Shown: in pieces, positions 1 through 10,610 of the stretch
How positions within the stretch are numbered: position 1 is the first letter of the stretch
How the letters are laid out: each line of letters starts with the position of its first letter
Assembly: GCA_963575745.1 (NCBI GenBank)
Contig: CAUYUJ010008569.1
Location: forward strand, 266,612 to 300,111
Source of the DNA: Prorocentrum cordatum
Lineage: Eukaryota > Sar > Dinophyceae > Prorocentrales > Prorocentraceae
DNA: 33,500 bases
Direction: 5' to 3'
The notes under the pieces: generated by a model
What the model was told of the DNA's origin: nothing
What the model saw: only the letters and a program-made list of their open reading frames with translations
Database searches by the model: none
Position numbers and translations under genes: made by a program

Positions 1-959
1 CCTGCGCCTGACGCCCCGCGGGGGAAGCGCACGCGACGGGGCCGTCTGCGCGGCCAGGGCAAGGCGCCAGGGAACAACATCCACTGGGCTTTGGACTCGG
101 CGTACTCGGCTGGGTAGCACGAGTTCAAGGACGCGGCTCCCGCGCGCCAAGTGGCCCCGACGCACCTGGGCGACCTGAAGCGCGGCCTGAGGCCCTACAC
201 AGGTCATTGGTTGGAGGACCCCATGATTGATGATGATGTTGTTGATGGCTTACATTGGCGTCAGCATTGCGCCCCGTTCGTTGCGCGCCACCTCGAGCAC
301 CCGCGCATCAACGCGCTGGCGTGGGAACGCGCGCAGCGAGACGGCCGCGCTAAGACTGGCGCGGTGCGGGTCGACATGGCGATCGATATCTGTTCAGCTG
401 CCTTCCGCCGCCGTCGCGCTGCCCCCCAGCGGCGTCGTCAGTGGCTGGGCCGCATGCGAGTGGGCGACTCCGAGGCGTGGCTCCACGAGCTGCTAGAGCA
501 CCTCCTCGCGCGGCAGCAGGTGCCAGATGCCTTCGACAACGGGCACGGCATCACGCGGCACTTAAAGGACTGCGCGCTCGGCCACGACATGGCTCTCTTG
601 GCGGGCGACCACGGCGGCGTCCTCGTCGGAGTCCCCGAGCCTGCCCACCTGTCGTCTGCGGGCTGGGGGGCGGCCGATGGCCTGGCCCCCGCCCCAACGG
701 ACCATGCCCCCCCACGGTGCCACCCTTAATGTCGTCAACGGGGGCGGCCCTCGAAGTGGACACGGACCATGTCCTTCGTCTTCAGGCGCGTTGCGCGGCA
801 CGTCGGCCAGGCGGTTCTCCGCCGGGCACCACCTGGACTGGGACGCTGTGGAGCGGCCCTGCGGCACGCGGGCCCCCCGCCAAATGGCGCGTTGGAAGGC
901 TGGGTGCCGCCCTGCCCACCTCGAGGACACGACGGTCAACGCGACCAGCTGGTTGTCGC

Positions 960-1640
960 GCCTGGCCCAGCTCGAGCAGGGCCACGCGGGCGAGTCGGCG
1001 CAGGCCATCCGGATCCAGGAGCACTTCCTCGCGGACGAGAGGAAGCTTGCTGCCGCGGCGCGCGCTGCTCGGCGCGCAGGCTGGGTGGCGGACCGCGGCG
1101 AAAGGAGGCACTTCGGTGGGGGCGGGGGCCCCGGTTCGACAATGGGTGCACCTTCAACGCGTTGAGTTCGCCGACGCCCGCATCGTGGTTCGGTGTTCGC
1201 TCGGGCTTCTAGACGTCGCCCATCGGAGCCCGCGAAGGCACGCTCCTGGCATCCGCGCACCTGCGTACCAGCCAGGACCTCAGCGACCACAACCTCGACT
1301 TGCTGATGAACATGGGCTCGAATCAGGGCAACGCACAGGCCTTTCATCGCAGGGGCCGACTGGAACATAACGCCTGCCGTGCTCGAGGAGGCGCAAATGT
1401 TGCCGTCCATCAGGGCGCGCCTGGCTTGCTCGAGCTACGCCACCTGCGTCGCGCTTACCTCCGCCAGGGAGCTCGACTTCTTCTGCGTCGACGTGCTCTC
1501 GGAGGCGCAGCACGTGCGCCGCTGCGACCGCTTCTCCGCGCGCGCGCACAGGGCGGCGGCCCTGCCCAGCGATGCAACCTCCTGGCGCCGCAGCCTTGCG
1601 GCTGCACCGCCCGCGGCCTTACCCTGCCGCAGTCCTGATC
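960..1640 (+). pseudogene. EEP endonuclease domain remnant of LINE A
   Basis: The EEP (exonuclease-endonuclease-phosphatase) domain nicks target DNA to prime LINE insertion. The clearest part is the frame around 1349-1570, which reads AGADWNITPAVLEEA at 1352-1390 and then ARELDFFCVD around 1465-1494. These match the GDWN and DFF/DYI blocks of EEP nucleases. Upstream, around 1050-1140, a segment reading ARRAGW followed by a Gly-rich run fits the middle of the same domain. The segments lie in different frames and one stop (around 1210) interrupts the region, so it is broken. The catalytic His near the end of the domain is not visible. Confidence 0.6.
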
Positions 1641-2144
1641 GGGCCCCGGCTGCCTCCGCCCGATTCGCAGGACGTGCTCGCGGATCGCCACGCGGTGGAC
1701 ACCGCGGCGGGGCTCGACGCCGCCTGCGGCCGCGTCTTCGACCGCTATGAGGACGAGCTGGCGCCGCACTGCGGCCCGGTGGAAGACCGCGAGGCGGACC
1801 GCTACCGCGGCAGGAGCGAGGGCGCCCACGTGGCCTAGATGCAGCTCCACCGTCAGCGCGCACGGCGGCAGCCCACGGCTCGGGCTGGCCCCTCTGAGCA
1901 GCACTGGAGCAGGCTCGCAGAGCGGGTGCGCGAGTGGCAAGTTCTCCGACAGGTTGGCAGCAAGACCCATGTTCGCCGCCCGCAGGTGCGGCTGCTGCGC
2001 TTCAAGCCGCACGTCGAGGGGGCAGACGCGCAGCTTTGGCAGGCACGGCGCCGCTGGGTCCGCAGGCTGCATATCCTACAGCAGACCGTCGTCGACGAGC
2101 TCCTGCAGGACCTCCAGCGCGCTGCCAATGCTGCAGAGGGCCGC

Positions 2145-2284
2145 GCGTCGCACCGCAGGTACAAGGCGCTCGACTGGGCGCGCGGAGCGACGGTGAGCGA
2201 TGGCATGCACAAGGGGCGTCGCACCGCAGGTACAAGGCCTGGCTCGACTGGGCGCGCGGAGCGACGGTGAGCGATGGCATGCAC
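2145..2284 (+). repeat. 71-bp tandem duplication inside LINE A
   Basis: Positions 2145-2210 and 2216-2284 are near-identical. Both begin GCGTCGCACCGCAGG and end GATGGCATGCAC. The second copy has three extra bases. In frame the duplicated block encodes SHRRYKA..LDWARGATVSDGMH, the usual linker between endonuclease and RT in these LINEs. Confidence 0.9.
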
Positions 2285-2419
2285 GGGGGTTCCGCTGGAT
2301 ACGTGAAGCCGCGCCACGGGCGGCGGACCGCTGGCAGCCTGCCGCCGGGTTGCAGTCCTCGCAGCTGGTGGCCGACGCGGCCACGAGGCCGGCGCGGGGA
2401 GTGGAGCTGTGACTTGGCC

Positions 2420-3430
2420 CGCGGAGCTGGGGCCCCTGCCCACCCTGCCGACCGCGGAAGAGCTCCGCCAGATCGGCCACGCGTTCCCGCGCGTCATTGG
2501 CTTGGGACGCGATGCCGCCCACCCACGGCACATGACGGTGCTGGGCGACGATGCGCTCGAGGCCTGCATCAAGCTCTGGCGACGGCTGCTGCAGCTCGGC
2601 CGCGTGCCTCGCGCGCTGGCTGCGACGCAGATGGCGCTGCCCCCCAAGCCCGAGGGCGGCGTTCGCACCATCGGCCTGTTCCCAAGCATCCCGCGGCCTT
2701 CCACGAGGTGGACCAGGAACACCGCAGGTGCTCAGTAGGCCTCGCTGCACCACCACGACTACATCAACGGCGCGGCTGGTCAGAGCTGCGAGACTTGCGC
2801 GGGCCCAGGCGGCGACTGCGGAGGTGGCGACCCACCGCGGCCAGGCTGCCTGCACGGTGCTCATGGACCCCGCGAAGGCGTACGAGCACATCCCTTGGGC
2901 GCTGCTGGTGACTCGCGCCTATGAACATGGTCATGATGCGACTGCTGATCTAGCTGTACGGGATGCCGCGCATAGTGCGCTACCAGGGCGTGGCTACGCT
3001 GGCTTTCGAGCCTCGGCGCGGCGTGGTGGCGGGGTGCAGCTTCGCCGACCTCTGCACGCGGTTGTTCCTGCTGCCGAGGCTCGACGCGGCCGCTGCGCTT
3101 CGCACGGCGCAGGTGGGCAACGTCGCGGGCGACATCCAGCTCGCCCAGGCAGGCATGACCAGGCGAGTGTCTGCACAGGTGAGCCTCGCCTACGAGCAGC
3201 TGCGCGGCGGGTTGCTGGAGGACGACCTGGCGGTCAACAATGGCAAAGGCGCGGCGCTGGTCAACTCCGCCGAGCGCAGCCGCGAGGTCACGCGGCGCCG
3301 CGCGGCGCTGCGCGGGAAGGCCCGCCGCTCGGCGCGGAACCCGGGCGTGGACTACGCTTGCGGCAAGCGGCCTGGAACGGCCACGAGGGTCAAGCGCCCG
3401 GCCACCGCGGCACGGCGCTAGGCCCGCATT
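2420..3430 (+). pseudogene. Reverse transcriptase domain remnant of LINE A
   Basis: The RT copies LINE RNA at the nicked target. The first frame (2409-2738) contains TQMALPPKPEGGVRTIGL, the conserved fingers block of LINE RTs (LPKPxGGxRPIGL). A second frame (2840-2940) contains TVLMDPAKAYEHIPWALLV, the block carrying the first catalytic Asp. A third (2963-3421) contains MPRIVRYQGVATLAFEPRRG and GVVAGCSFADLCTRLFLLP, the palm region after it. An in-frame TAG around 2951 separates the second and third blocks, and at least two frameshifts are needed to join them. The YxDD-type catalytic block is not visible, so the domain is dead. Confidence 0.75.
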
Positions 3431-4353
3431 CGAGCGATCAGGGCTGCGCGAAGCAAAACACAGCAGCTCGTCTCACTCGGATTGACGCCTGCTGGCACTT
3501 GGGGGACGGGGTGACTGGGAGGGCTTGGAGTGGGATCGAACCAGTGCGACGAGCAGCGTGCTCAGCTTTGTTCGTCCGCACCGCCCGTCGCTCTCTCACA
3601 TTAGACCTCCACCTCACCCCATCGGCGCCGAGGTCGGTCGACCCTGCGTATGCATGCACCGTGAGCCCGATTGATATGCTCGCCCAGGCTGTCTGGGAGT
3701 CTTGGATTTCTCGGGAATGGATCGCCCGTCTTTCGCTTGCCTCCGACGCGGCCCTGGAGGCACGCGCCAGCACAGAAAGCGAGCGAGCCGCTGTTCGAGG
3801 ACCGATTTCTGCCGCCCTTGCCAGTTGCAGGCGCATTGGTTGGAAGCTTGGCCTTGGGGCATGTATATTCTTAACCAGCGAGGGCTTCACGGTTGATCTC
3901 ACCGCCACCTGCCCTCGCTCGACCCTCCACCTCGCGCGCCTGAGCACCGAGGATTGGCTCCTGGATCGGGCGCAGCTGTGCACGGAGTGCATGTCTGCCC
4001 TTCCCGCCCGACCCTACCTCGCCCCCCTCCGTCGCCTTTGCGCCGGAGCCCTGGGCCCCGAGCGGACCTCGAGGCACCGGGCCACTCTACGTGCGATCGT
4101 TTCGAATGGAGTTTGGGACCAGGCTCGGAAACATCGCTACGGCCTGGTGGCTAGTCCGACCTGCCCATTTTGCGTGATCGAGTCTTGTCTAGGCACCTTC
4201 TCGGCGTGGGTCTCTGGTAAATGTCCGGCGACGTGGGCCTTCGTTCGCGAGTGCGACATCCCCCCTCCTCTGCGGGCCGACCTCGAGGTGCACTCGGCCT
4301 GGGCCCTCTGGAGGCATGCCCCGGCCCCCGATCCTCGGCCCCTGGCCCCGTAA
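3431..4353 (+). pseudogene. Post-RT connector and zinc-binding region of LINE A
   Basis: One open frame of about 300 codons ends with TAA at 4351. It includes a segment around 4080-4180 reading LRAIVSNGVWDQARKHRYG followed by SPTCPFC, which fits the connector plus CPxC zinc-binding start found between RT and RNase H in dinoflagellate LINEs. The His/Cys half of the zinc site is not recognisable after it. The same frame extends upstream to 2551, but that part is a shadow of the RT frames, so I count only the part from about 3431. Confidence 0.55.
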
Positions 4354-4559
4354 CCTCTCTTCTCGTCAAGTTGCTCAAGCGACCTGATGCTGGCAGCGTC
4401 GAAGGCGAGGCCTTCGGCGACGGCCCCTGCGCTTCGCCTGCGCAGGGCGACCCTCCACCCAGTAGAGCGGGATGGTCTGCAGCGCAGGTAGGCGCCAATT
4501 GCTGCCTGGTGTCTTCGCTGTGCGGCCTATTTCCTGGGCTGCACCAGGCGTCGGACCTC

Positions 4560-4870
4560 GCGGAGGCCTTCCCCCTGCCCATGTAACCGACGCATGTGGC
4601 CATGGGGCCCTTTTGCTTCCATGCGGACTGCGCCTGCGCGGTCTCGAGCTTCACGCGCGGGCGCGCCGAGACGACGGGCGCGCAGAGCGAGGCCGAGGAC
4701 CTGTGGTCTCGCATCTGGGATCGGATGGATGACCTGGGGGGGTCACCGTGACTAAGGTCAAGGGCCACGCTCGCCGCTGCCACGACGACGCGGTCGAGGG
4801 TAGCATGATCAAGCGCTGGGGCAACCATTTTGCCGACTGCGGCGCTCGAGTTGGCGCTGCCCTCCAACTC
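4560..4870 (+). pseudogene. RNase H domain remnant of LINE A
   Basis: RNase H removes RNA from the RNA-DNA hybrid after reverse transcription. The C-terminal half is clear: TKVKGHARRCHDDAVEG at about 4751-4801, then GNHFADCGARVGA at about 4820-4858, which match the KVKGHA and GNxxADxxAxxGA blocks carrying the late catalytic His and Asp of LINE RNase H. The part before it (about 4605-4745) reads AEDLWSRIWDRMDDLGG in another frame, so a one-base slip occurs near the G run at 4735-4741. The early catalytic Asp is not seen. Confidence 0.7.
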
Positions 4871-5079
4871 ACTGGCGAGGTGGCGGTGGAGCGCGTGAAG
4901 CGCCCCTTTCGTTTGGTGGCCTTCGTCGCCAAGTTTCTGGCTCGCGTGCTGCATTCTGCAGAACCGAGCCAGCACGATGCGCCACGACACGGCCACCTGC
5001 GCCGCGCGCAGCAGCGAGGCCGTGTCCCCGAGCTGACGGCAGACGCAGTGCTGCCCGAAGGCACACGCGAGCACGCGCC

Positions 5080-5560
5080 GCGCGGCGCGGTTTTCCGCTG
5101 TGGCCGCTGCTACCGCGTTGCTAGGACGCGCGGCGCTTTCACGCCTGCTGTGTGTAAGCCAGGCGGCGGCCACCGAGTTTGGAGCGTGGGCCGTTTCTTG
5201 TTCTGCGCGAGGTGCGGGGCGCACTCGAGTGAGAACGCCCAGCTCCTCGCGCAGCCTTGCCTGGGGGCCGTTCCCCCGCAGACGCGGTCCCGACTGGGGC
5301 GCCTGCGGACTGGACAGCACCCCCGCACTGGCCTGCCCCTTCCCGTGGCCAGCGGCCACGGTAGGCCACGGCCGTTCGCGGACTTCGCACTCGACGCTTT
5401 GACCAAAGACCTGGTCGTCGAGGGCGATACCGCCGACGGCGCGTGGGCCTCCTTGCTGCGCCTGCTGGCATTCCCAATATGGGGAGGCGCTTGGGCTTTT
5501 CCTCACTGTCGGGCCCGTGCCCGAGTCGCCTACGCAGCTGTGCCTTGCACGCTTTGCGCC
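5080..5560 (+). pseudogene. C-terminal zinc domain of LINE A
   Basis: The frame that starts in the RNase H (from 4748) runs on without a stop. Around 5165-5275 it reads GGHRVWSVGRFLFCARCGAH followed by a spaced Cys (LLAQPCLG), and a later short block RLRTGQHPRTGLPLP around 5300-5345. This His-Trp-CxxC-Cys pattern with a trailing LxxGxHP block is the usual C-terminal end of dinoflagellate LINE proteins. It is the best preserved part of LINE A. After about 5560 the frame enters the (TCC)n tract and stops being meaningful. Confidence 0.55.
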
Positions 5561-5576
5561 GCGCCTGTTGGAAAAC

Positions 5577-5792
5577 TCCTCCTCCTCCTCCTCCTCCTCC
5601 TCCCTCCTCTCCTCCTCCTCCTCCCTCTCCTCTCCTCATCCTCATCCTATCATCCTCATCCTCCTCATCCTCATCCCCACCCCCCCCCTCCTCCATCTCT
5701 CCTCCTCCTCCTCCTCCTCCTCTCCTCCTCTCCTCCTCCTCCTCCTCCTTCTCTCCTCCTCTCCTCCTCCTCCTCCTCCTCCTCCTCCTCCT
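5577..5792. repeat. (TCC)n microsatellite tract
   Basis: About 215 bases of imperfect TCC/TCCTCA units, pure pyrimidine on the plus strand apart from a few A. It produces long Leu/Ser/Pro or Glu/Arg frames on both strands that I do not regard as genes. It starts directly after the C-terminal end of LINE A, so it may have grown from that element's 3' tail. Confidence 0.95.
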
Positions 5793-6690
5793 TCGCTCGA
5801 GGGCGCGGCCAGCGCCCCCTCGCGGGGGTATCCCCGTCTGGTTCGCCGTTGGAGCTGCCCCCGAGCCCCGTGGCCAGCACGCGCCCCCATGCATGGCCAC
5901 CCGCAGGTCGGGCGTTGCAAGAAGTGCCCGTGGCCCAAGGCGCTCCTTGGATTTCCAAGGAGGCCCCCACGGCCTCCAGAACACCACTCACGAGGTCCAG
6001 CGGCTCCGGGAGCTCCAAAATGGAGCCCCAGCGTCCACTTGCCGAGCCTTTCCGAGCATCCCGCCCCGCGGAGCGGAGCGAAACTCTGCCCAGTCGCAAC
6101 GCACAGCGCGTCGCCGAGTCCGCCGTCGAGACACGCCATGCAAAAGTTCTTGACCGTAGCCTGGTGAGGCCACCCCACACTCCAGGCAAGAGAAAGGAGT
6201 GCGCCCGGGCGCTTGCGGCGCGGAGCGCGCAGCTATCGTAGCTGCTCCGATCGTGGGGCCCAGCGAATCCCTGAGCTGCGTCGGCTGGGGCACTGCACGG
6301 CACCGGGGCCCGCGGCGGACGTTGCCTCGGGAGCTGCCTCCGGGCGGTGTGATCGGCGCCACGCTGTGGGCCCCTGCGCCTTGCCCTGCATCAAGCGCTT
6401 CGGCGCCCGCGGCTGCAGCGCGCGCCAGGCCACTCCAGCGTCCGGGCTCCTCTGCAGTGATGTTGGAGCCCACGCCAGGGGTCCGCATCTCGCTCGTCTG
6501 CTGAGGCCGTGGGGCTGGGCGTCGGCTCTCAGAATTGGCCGTCTGGTCTGCATCGAGGCCGTGGCTTGGCGTGCGCCTTCGCTTTGTGGGCGTCGTTGGT
6601 GTGGTCGGCCTGGGAGCTCCTCCAGGTGCATTCCTACAGGTGCGGCCTGAGGTCACCGGAACCCGCGCCTGTCCCAGGGCCAGCAGCTTT
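5793..6690. other. Unassigned GC-rich stretch
   Basis: I see no recognisable domain, RNA or clear repeat here. Open frames exist on both strands, but they overlap one another and have no family signature. Confidence 0.5.
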
Positions 6691-6694
6691 GCAA

Positions 6695-7575
6695 TCGTGT
6701 GCTGGGGGTTGTGCGGTGGAGTTGTGCTAGGGGGTCGGGCAGAGGGGGTTATGCCAGGGGGGTTGTGCTGGTGGGTCGTGCAGAGGGGTTATGCCCGGGA
6801 GTTCTGTTGGGGTTGTGCTGGGGGGGTGTGCTGGGGGGGGGGTGCTGGGGGTTGTGCTAGGGGGGGATGCTGGGGGGTTGTGGGCTGTCGTTCAGAGATT
6901 ATGCCCAGGGGTTGTGCTAGGTGGTTGTACTGGAGGGTTGTGCTCGGGGTTGTGCTGGGGGGGGTGCTGGAGGGTTTTGGTGGGCGGTTGTGCTGGGGGT
7001 TGTTGGGGGCTGTGTGGGGGGTGTGCTGGGGGGTTGTGCTGGGGGGGTTGTGCTGGGGTTGTGCTGGGGGTTGTGCTGAGAGTTCTCTCGGGGTCGTGCT
7101 GGGGGGTGTGCGTTGGGATTGTGCTGGAGGGTCGGGCAGAGGGGGGTTCTGCTGGGGAGTTGTGCTGGGGGGGTTGTGCTGGGGGGTCGTGCAGAGGGGT
7201 GATGCCCGGGAGTTCTGTCGAGGGTCGTGCTGGGGGGTTGTGCTGGGCTGGGGGGGGGGGCTGGGGGGTTGTGTTGGGGGTTGTGCTGGGGGAGTGTGCT
7301 GGGCGGTTGTGCTGGGGGGGTGCGCAGAGGGGGGTTATGCCGGGGGGGTGTGCTGGGCTGTCGTTCAGGGATTATGCCCAGGGGTTGCGTTGGGGGGTTG
7401 TGATGGGGGTTGTGCTTGAAGGTTGTGCTGGGGGAGTTGTGCTGGAGGGTTTTGGTGGGCGGTTGGGCTGGGGGTTGTGCTGGGGGGGTGCGCGTTGTGG
7501 TTGTGGAGGGAGGTACTGGGGGGTTGTGCTGGGGGGTTGTTCTGGGGAGTTGTGCTGGGAGATGTGTTGTGGGGT
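6695..7575 (+). repeat. G-rich minisatellite (GGGGGTTGTGCT units)
   Basis: About 880 bases of degenerate 10-15 bp units, mostly GGGGGGTTGTGCT with variants such as GGGTCGTGCAGAGG and GGTTATGCCC. Nearly every unit has a run of five or more G, so the plus strand has dense G-quadruplex potential. The Gly/Cys/Val-rich open frames are by-products. The same unit appears in reverse complement at 7806-8395. Confidence 0.95.
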
Positions 7576-7805
7576 TACGGCGTGTCCTGAAGACGTTTGC
7601 GTATTCGTTCCCAATAGGTTTTCATGAAACCTTTCCGAAACTACTTCGACGCTCTTCCTGGGCTTCTGCGAAGCTCAATTTCTCGAGTGTGCAAGCTTCC
7701 CAGACGCCTCCCACAGGCGTCCTTGCGTCCTTGCGAGCGTCTCCCACAGGCGCTTCACGCGCTTTGGGCTGCCCCGCTTTCCGGTTTTTGGGTGCCCATC
7801 GCACA
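7576..7805. other. Core between inverted minisatellites, with two tandem hairpins
   Basis: A non-repetitive 230-bp core separates the G-rich and C-rich arrays. It contains two short hairpins, 7703-7721 (GACGCCT-CCCAC-AGGCGTC) and 7736-7754 (AGCGTCT-CCCAC-AGGCGCT), each with a 7-bp stem and the same 5-nt loop. The stem sequences differ but remain paired, with one G·U in the second. No coding signature is seen. Confidence 0.6.
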
Positions 7806-8395
7806 ACCCCCCAGCCCAACCCTCTAGCACCCCCCCCCCCCCCCAGCACAACTCCCCACAACCCCCAGCACAACCCCAGCACCCCCCAGCACAACCCCCA
7901 GCACAACCCCCAGCCCCCCCAGCATAGCCCCTGCAACAACCCCCAGCACTCCCCCCACAAACCCCCCACAACCCCAGCACAACCCCCCACCACGACCCCC
8001 CAGCACAATCCCCCAGCATAACCCCCCAGCATAGCCCCTGCAACAACCCCCAGCACAACTCCCCCAGCACAAGCCCCCCAGCACAACCCCCTGGCATAAG
8101 CCCCCTCTGCCTGACCCCCCAGCACAACCCCACCGCAAACCCCAGCACAACCCCCAGCACAACCCACAGCACAACTCCCCAGCACAACCCCCCAGCACAA
8201 CCCCACCCAAACCCCCCCAGCACAACCCCACACCACAACCCCCCAGCTAAACCCCCAAGCACATACCCCAGCACCCAGCACAACCCCCAGCACAACCCCC
8301 CAGCACGCACACACACACACAGCACAATGCCCAGAACAACCCCCCAAATCCCTCCCCTGTACGACCCCCCAGCACGCCCCCCCCCCCCCTTCGTT
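7806..8395 (-). repeat. C-rich minisatellite, inverted copy of the 6695-7575 array
   Basis: Units of CCCCCCAGCACAACC and variants (CAGCATAGCCCCTGCAACA, CCCCTCTGCCTGACCC) are the reverse complement of those at 6695-7575. A (CA)n run, CACACACACACACAC, lies at about 8307-8321. Together the arrays form an inverted repeat whose arms could fold back over the 230-bp core. Confidence 0.95.
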
Positions 8396-8474
8396 GCCCC
8401 ATCCGCGGCTTCCGCCGCCCCCCCCTCTTGCTTGTGCCGCGGAGGTGAGAGGTGGCGAAGATAGTAACGCGCGG

Positions 8475-8570
8475 GATGAGGAGGAGGAGAAGGAGGAGGA
8501 GGAGGAGGAGGAAGATGAAGAAAAAGAAGAAGAAGAAGAAGAAGGAGAAGAAGAAGAAGAAGAAGAAGAG
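8475..8570. repeat. (GAG)n/(GAA)n microsatellite
   Basis: A purine-only tract of GAG then GAA triplets. It generates Glu/Lys/Arg frames on the plus strand and Phe/Leu frames on the minus strand. Confidence 0.95.
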
Positions 8571-8762
8571 AGCCCAGACCACCGGCGCCTTGATATGGTC
8601 AGTCCGTATTTTTCTGTCCCCAGCGTCGTCGTCCAGGGGGGGGTGTTCTCGGGCCCCCCATCAGAAAATCGTCAGGGATGGAAAATCGCCACCAGAGATG
8701 GGTTCGATGGGTCTGGGGGCCGGCGACTTGAAAAATCGAGTCGCTTGGGGGTTGGGGAGGAT

Positions 8763-8812
8763 GAGCAGGACGAAGAGGAGGAGGAGGAGGAGGAGGAGGA
8801 GGAGGAGGAGGA
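8763..8812. repeat. (GAG)n microsatellite
   Basis: A run of about 14 GAG triplets, similar to the tract at 8475-8570. The 190 bases between them hold no recognised feature. Confidence 0.95.
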
Positions 8813-9657
8813 AAACGGCAAGAAGGGTGGTGGGACATTCTGTGCGGATCAGGCCTCCTGGCTGCGCCAGCCGCCTTTCAGCAGGCCGCGGCACGGGTAG
8901 GCCTCTCGGTTGGAATCGGAGCTGCATGCGGACAGCCTTGCGGAGAAGATGACGTAGACATCGAAGCGCGTGATTGGAGGCACGCGTTTCAAGTGAGGAA
9001 ATCACACCCCGACCCCCATGATTGGTGGTTGCGAAACCGCCCTGTGCGCTTACGAAATAGTCATGCCACGTGCGATGCCGTCCTTACCTTAATGCACTAC
9101 ATGGTTTCGCTTGCATGGGGTGAGTATTATGAGGGTCTTGATATGCCTTCAACGTTATCGTGCGCGGCTGCTGCTACACTCACCAGGGGACAAGTCTAGC
9201 CAGTTGCTCGTGCAAATCACGCAAAGCAGCAGCATGTCGAGGCGGTGAGCGTGGGGCAAAGAGTGACGAGTGCGGCCATATCCGTTATCAGCCAGATGCC
9301 CTTAGCATCATATACAATCGTCCGTAGCTTCCCTCTACCTCAAGACCATTGGTTAAGCAACATTTTTTGTCTGATTCCAGCCTTTGGCTTTTGTTAAACT
9401 TAGCAACTGGCTAGGATTCTCCGTGTCTCTTTGGACTCTGCTGCTGGGACTTTGCCTTGTTGCAACCGTTTGAGGGCACGCTGGCCATGCACTGTAGGCT
9501 TTCCCTCACAACGGTTAAATAAATTCTTTGCTCACTTCTGGGCGTAAAAACCACATTTCAAACAGATGAGAGTGCCGAATCTCTGCCGGCCGCCTGAAGG
9601 CCCCGCCCGCCCGCGCCCTGTCTCCCCAATTAGTGCTTTGCGCGGCCCGCCTGGCTC
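8813..9657. other. Unassigned, lower-GC stretch with a repeated 17-mer
   Basis: Composition changes here to nearly balanced GC. No domain or RNA gene is recognised. The 17-mer AGAGTGCCGAATCTCTG occurs at 9569-9585 and again, identical, at 9695-9711. The second copy lies within the C-terminal region of the minus-strand LINE. The spacing of 126 bases and the flanking sequence do not show what the repeat is. Confidence 0.5.
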
Positions 9658-9972
9658 TTAACCGAAAGAGGCTCGCTCTCGACCCGTAGACCAAAGAGTG
9701 CCGAATCTCTGGTGGGCTCCAAGCGCATGTGTGGCGTGCAACTCTCTGCCATTAAAGACCTGAGGCCCCGAAGGTGTCAGCAAGGCATCCCTCATCAGGC
9801 CTATATGGCACGGCGTGGCGAGGAATATGTCAAAGCTCTCTGCGGGGCGCCGGTCCTCCACACATTCCGCGCATCGCACTCCGGAGCCACAAAACTTGAT
9901 TCCTTCGTGCGCCGTGAGCTTGCAGCTTCTCGCTTGCTCTCTCTCTCTTCTTCCTAGCCACGTCACTGGCAC
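9658..9972 (-). pseudogene. LINE B C-terminal zinc region
   Basis: A 104-codon frame reading AHEGIKFCGSGVRCAECVED then LATPC and a short tail with ALGAH. The His-x-Ile-x-x-Cys...CxxC...Cys pattern with a trailing LxxG block is like the C-terminal end of LINE A (5080-5560). It is out of frame with the RNase H segment upstream. Confidence 0.5.
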
Positions 9973-10015
9973 GAGGCTTGTACTTTGGAACCGTCTCCAT
10001 CACATTGTTTAAAAC

Positions 10016-10600
10016 TTAACATGAGTGCTTCCGCACAGCAAAACCGATCGCCGTGGACATCTCTAATCTACATCGATCTGCATACGGAGCGCGTAGCTCG
10101 GCTGCCAAGACTTCAGCTATCTTGTCAGCTACCGCGTTCGCTACGAAACAAGCTGGATCAACAGTCAGAGCGGCGCTTCTTCGGCCTTCAAATGAGTCGA
10201 TTTTTGAAACACTGATACCACGGGTCGGGTTTTCAGCCAGCACTGAACGAAAACGCATCAAAACATCAACGTGGGTCTCCGGGAGTTTTCCTCTGCGAAC
10301 CTTCTCTACACCGCGCATTACATATGCTAAATCGGTGACATACACACCATGCGCAAGAGGTAACACTGAAGCTGCAAACTCTACTAGAGCCGTGGCTTCA
10401 CTACGATTCACAGACTGGAACAGCCCTGGCAGGCTTCCTCCTTGCATGTGCGCCACCCGAAGCTCCCCAACGTCGTAGACCCCTTCTTCCTTGAAACCAC
10501 CTAGGGTTACAAACGACCACGCTACCCTCAAAAGCTCGGGATCAGTGTCTGGGCCCCCACTGGCATCTCCTCCTCCGAAAATCACCCCTGGCTCGCCGAA
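10016..10600 (-). pseudogene. LINE B RNase H domain
   Basis: An open frame of about 190 codons. The first recognisable start is GTG at 10585, but the homology runs in from upstream, so this is an internal segment and not a separate gene. It contains FGGGDASGGPDTDPELLRVA (early strand, where FxDGSGG is usual), VYVTDLAYVMRGVEKVRRGK (middle Asp block) and VANAVADKIAEVLA (late ADxxA block). The first catalytic position reads Gly-Gly-Gly-Asp, so activity is doubtful. The KVKSH-like block is replaced by SKIDSF. Confidence 0.65.
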
Positions 10601-10610
10601 GATCTGGTGA

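Larger units (their letters stand above)
1..5560 (+). mobile_element. Decayed non-LTR retrotransposon (LINE A)
   Basis: Pieces of one LINE follow each other on the plus strand in the order endonuclease, linker, reverse transcriptase, connector, RNase H and C-terminal zinc domain. No piece keeps one frame throughout, so I call the whole a pseudogene copy. The left end is cut by the window, and positions 1-950 hold no domain I recognise. The right end probably lies just before the (TCC)n tract at 5577. The order and motifs match dinoflagellate LINEs with an EEP endonuclease and a terminal RNase H. The copy is very GC-rich, so long open frames on both strands are expected by chance here. Confidence 0.75.

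Noticed and set aside
2551-4353. A single 600-codon plus-strand gene.
   Set aside because: Only the last 300 codons match LINE connector text. The first half is an off-frame shadow of the RT blocks, caused by high GC.
5139-6303. Several Leu/Ser/Pro and Glu/Arg-rich proteins on both strands.
   Set aside because: They are translations of the (TCC)n tract and its flanks, with no family signal.
6535-8347. Gly/Cys/Val-rich secreted or silk-like proteins.
   Set aside because: They are translations of the GGGGGTTGTGCT minisatellite and its inverted copy, open in several frames.
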